From Aliamphritea ceti (GTDB lineage Bacteria; Pseudomonadota; Gammaproteobacteria; Pseudomonadales; Balneatricaceae): a DNA stretch of 64,000 bases. Position numbers and translations under genes: made by a program. The notes below the pieces were generated by a model. The model saw only the letters and a list, made by a program, of their open reading frames with translations, was not told where the DNA came from and ran no database searches. This document shows positions 63,101 to 64,000 of the stretch, piece by piece; within the stretch, counting starts at the first letter, position 1; every line of letters starts with the position of its first letter. Location: positions 434,001 to 498,000 of the forward strand of contig NZ_AP025282.1 in assembly GCF_024347215.1 (NCBI RefSeq), written 5' to 3'.

Positions 63101-64000
63101 TTAAAAGTATTGAGAAATTGCGTCGAGTACTGTGTCAGTGCTGACGTCGGATAGCGGTTCGCGATAAATGAGTTGGTGCTCACCCCATGGTCGCCAATCA
63201 GGTGCTCCTGGATAGCCAAAGAATGCAATCACTGGGCGTTGGAGCCCGCTAGCCACGTGCATTGCTCCGCCGTCACTACAAACGACTAATTGCATCATAG
63301 AAAGACCTGCCATCAGCTCCCGTAGGTTTTCAGTGCGATAAGGGATGATGGGGTAGTTACTGTCGAGTAGAGCTAGTAATTCTTCTAGTTTTTCATCATC
63401 GCCAGGGTGTTTTGGATCGTTTTTAGACCCGGGGCTCCAGAAAATTGCGGCTGGAGATTTGTGCTTTTGTTGGTATTGATTGATTAAGTCTGCAAATTTC
63501 TGGCTAGACCACTGATTGCAGGTTTTTCTAGCGCTAATGTGAAAAGCCGCGATTTTATCTGTTTTAGAGTCTACATTATAAGTTGCTAAAAAGTTTTTAG
63601 CTTGAATTAATTCTGTTTCGCTGCATCGCAATTTAAGACTGGGTGCGTGTTTAATATCTAATCCGGCAATACGAATAGATTTTTCTACCTGATGCAATCC
63701 ATCCAGTGTTGATGGTGCAATAGGAGAGGATATTTTTAAGTTAGCAGCATCGACACCAACTATTTGCCTTGCACCTGACTGTTTTGCAAGAGCAAGTCCA
63801 TGTTTGTCGAGGGCTGGAGTTGCAAGGATAGCAAGGTCAATGGGCTCCCTGCGTAGGCGCCATAGCATTTTTAGACGCTCTGTATAGATACTTAAAAGAC
63901 TTCTATTACCCCTGTGCTTTGCTTTAACATACGTGCAGATTTCGTCTAAATCATCATTTTGTTCAAGAACTGGGGCATTATAGCTACAGGCAAGTAAGCG
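63101..64000 (-). CDS. Glycosyltransferase family 9 protein (5' end outside window)
   Basis: A heptosyltransferase-superfamily protein, partial. The frame remains open without a stop from 63101 to the right edge; an internal ATG at 63868 is not the start, because upstream codons (LACSYNAPVLEQNDDLDEIC, then REPIDLAILATPALDKHG) are the conserved N-terminal GT9 region. C-terminal SPGSKNDPKHPGDDEKLEEL, VVCSDGGAMHVASGLQRPVIAFFG are donor-site motifs. First known gene of a minus-strand pair with the GT4 gene. Likely LPS core or O-antigen work. Confidence 0.88.
   Translation of the reverse strand, partial: RLLACSYNAPVLEQNDDLDEICTYVKAKHRGNRSLLSIYTERLKMLWRLRREPIDLAILATPALDKHGLALAKQSGARQIVGVDAANLKISSPIAPSTLDGLHQVEKSIRIAGLDIKHAPSLKLRCSETELIQAKNFLATYNVDSKTDKIAAFHISARKTCNQWSSQKFADLINQYQQKHKSPAAIFWSPGSKNDPKHPGDDEKLEELLALLDSNYPIIPYRTENLRELMAGLSMMQLVVCSDGGAMHVASGLQRPVIAFFGYPGAPDWRPWGEHQLIYREPLSDVSTDTVLDAISQYF

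Overview
The window reads as a contiguous piece of a gammaproteobacterial chromosome, most likely from a marine Oceanospirillales-type bacterium. This is inferred from gene order (yggS-proC-yggT beside pilT-pilU; rsmD to ftsY-ftsE-ftsX-rpoH; thiS-thiG-trmB; argE-argA; DUF47-pit; glnE; waaF-waaC-waaQ-waaG) and from family resemblance recalled from memory, not from a search. Base composition is moderate and becomes more AT-rich towards the lipopolysaccharide end. I found no rRNA, tRNA, insertion sequence, prophage, CRISPR array or replication origin.

Layout. 1-4.6 kb: yggT (cut by the window edge), proC and yggS on the minus strand, divergent from the twitching ATPases pilT and pilU. 4.6-7.4 kb: an accessory island with a TetR/BetI-like repressor, a histidine-box di-iron membrane oxygenase, a Rieske ferredoxin and a small hydrolase; a perfect 18-bp palindrome overlaps the likely promoter. 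7.5-11.7 kb: ferredoxin and coaD, an M48 lipoprotein protease, rsmD and a catalytically dead M16-like protein. 12.0-16.3 kb: ftsY with 34 identical gagcca repeats encoding a Glu-Pro tract, then ftsE, ftsX and rpoH with DnaA-box-like sites upstream. 16.5-18.8 kb: DUF423, thiS, thiG, trmB.

19.3-23.6 kb holds the most unusual gene: a 991-residue fusion of a phosphoserine-aminotransferase-like domain to a D-2-hydroxyacid dehydrogenase, followed by a MOFRL glycerate kinase. Together they could interconvert serine, hydroxypyruvate and glycerate and feed 2-phosphoglycerate, or the fusion could be a one-chain form of the two SerA/SerC steps. 23.6-26.6 kb has two signalling proteins (HD-GYP and degenerate EAL-HDOD). 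26.7-38.7 kb holds ilvD, a small membrane protein, a PepSY/response regulator/histidine kinase operon, a yjgN-M48 pair, argE-argA and DUF47-pit. 39-43.2 kb: glnE and an unknown membrane protein. 43.3-47.1 kb: a Cys/Met-type PLP enzyme and an MFS transporter divergent from a MocR regulator, with a two-copy direct repeat between them.

47.4-53.2 kb is a five-gene catabolic operon (thioesterase, acyl-CoA dehydrogenase, ADP-forming acyl-CoA ligase, CaiD, GATase-like AraC regulator) that fits conversion of gamma-butyrobetaine or crotonobetaine to carnitine through CoA esters. ilvE follows. 54.7-64 kb is lipopolysaccharide core assembly: a phosphoethanolamine-transferase-like enzyme, waaF, waaC, waaQ, a WaaG-like enzyme and three more glycosyltransferases, the last cut by the right edge.
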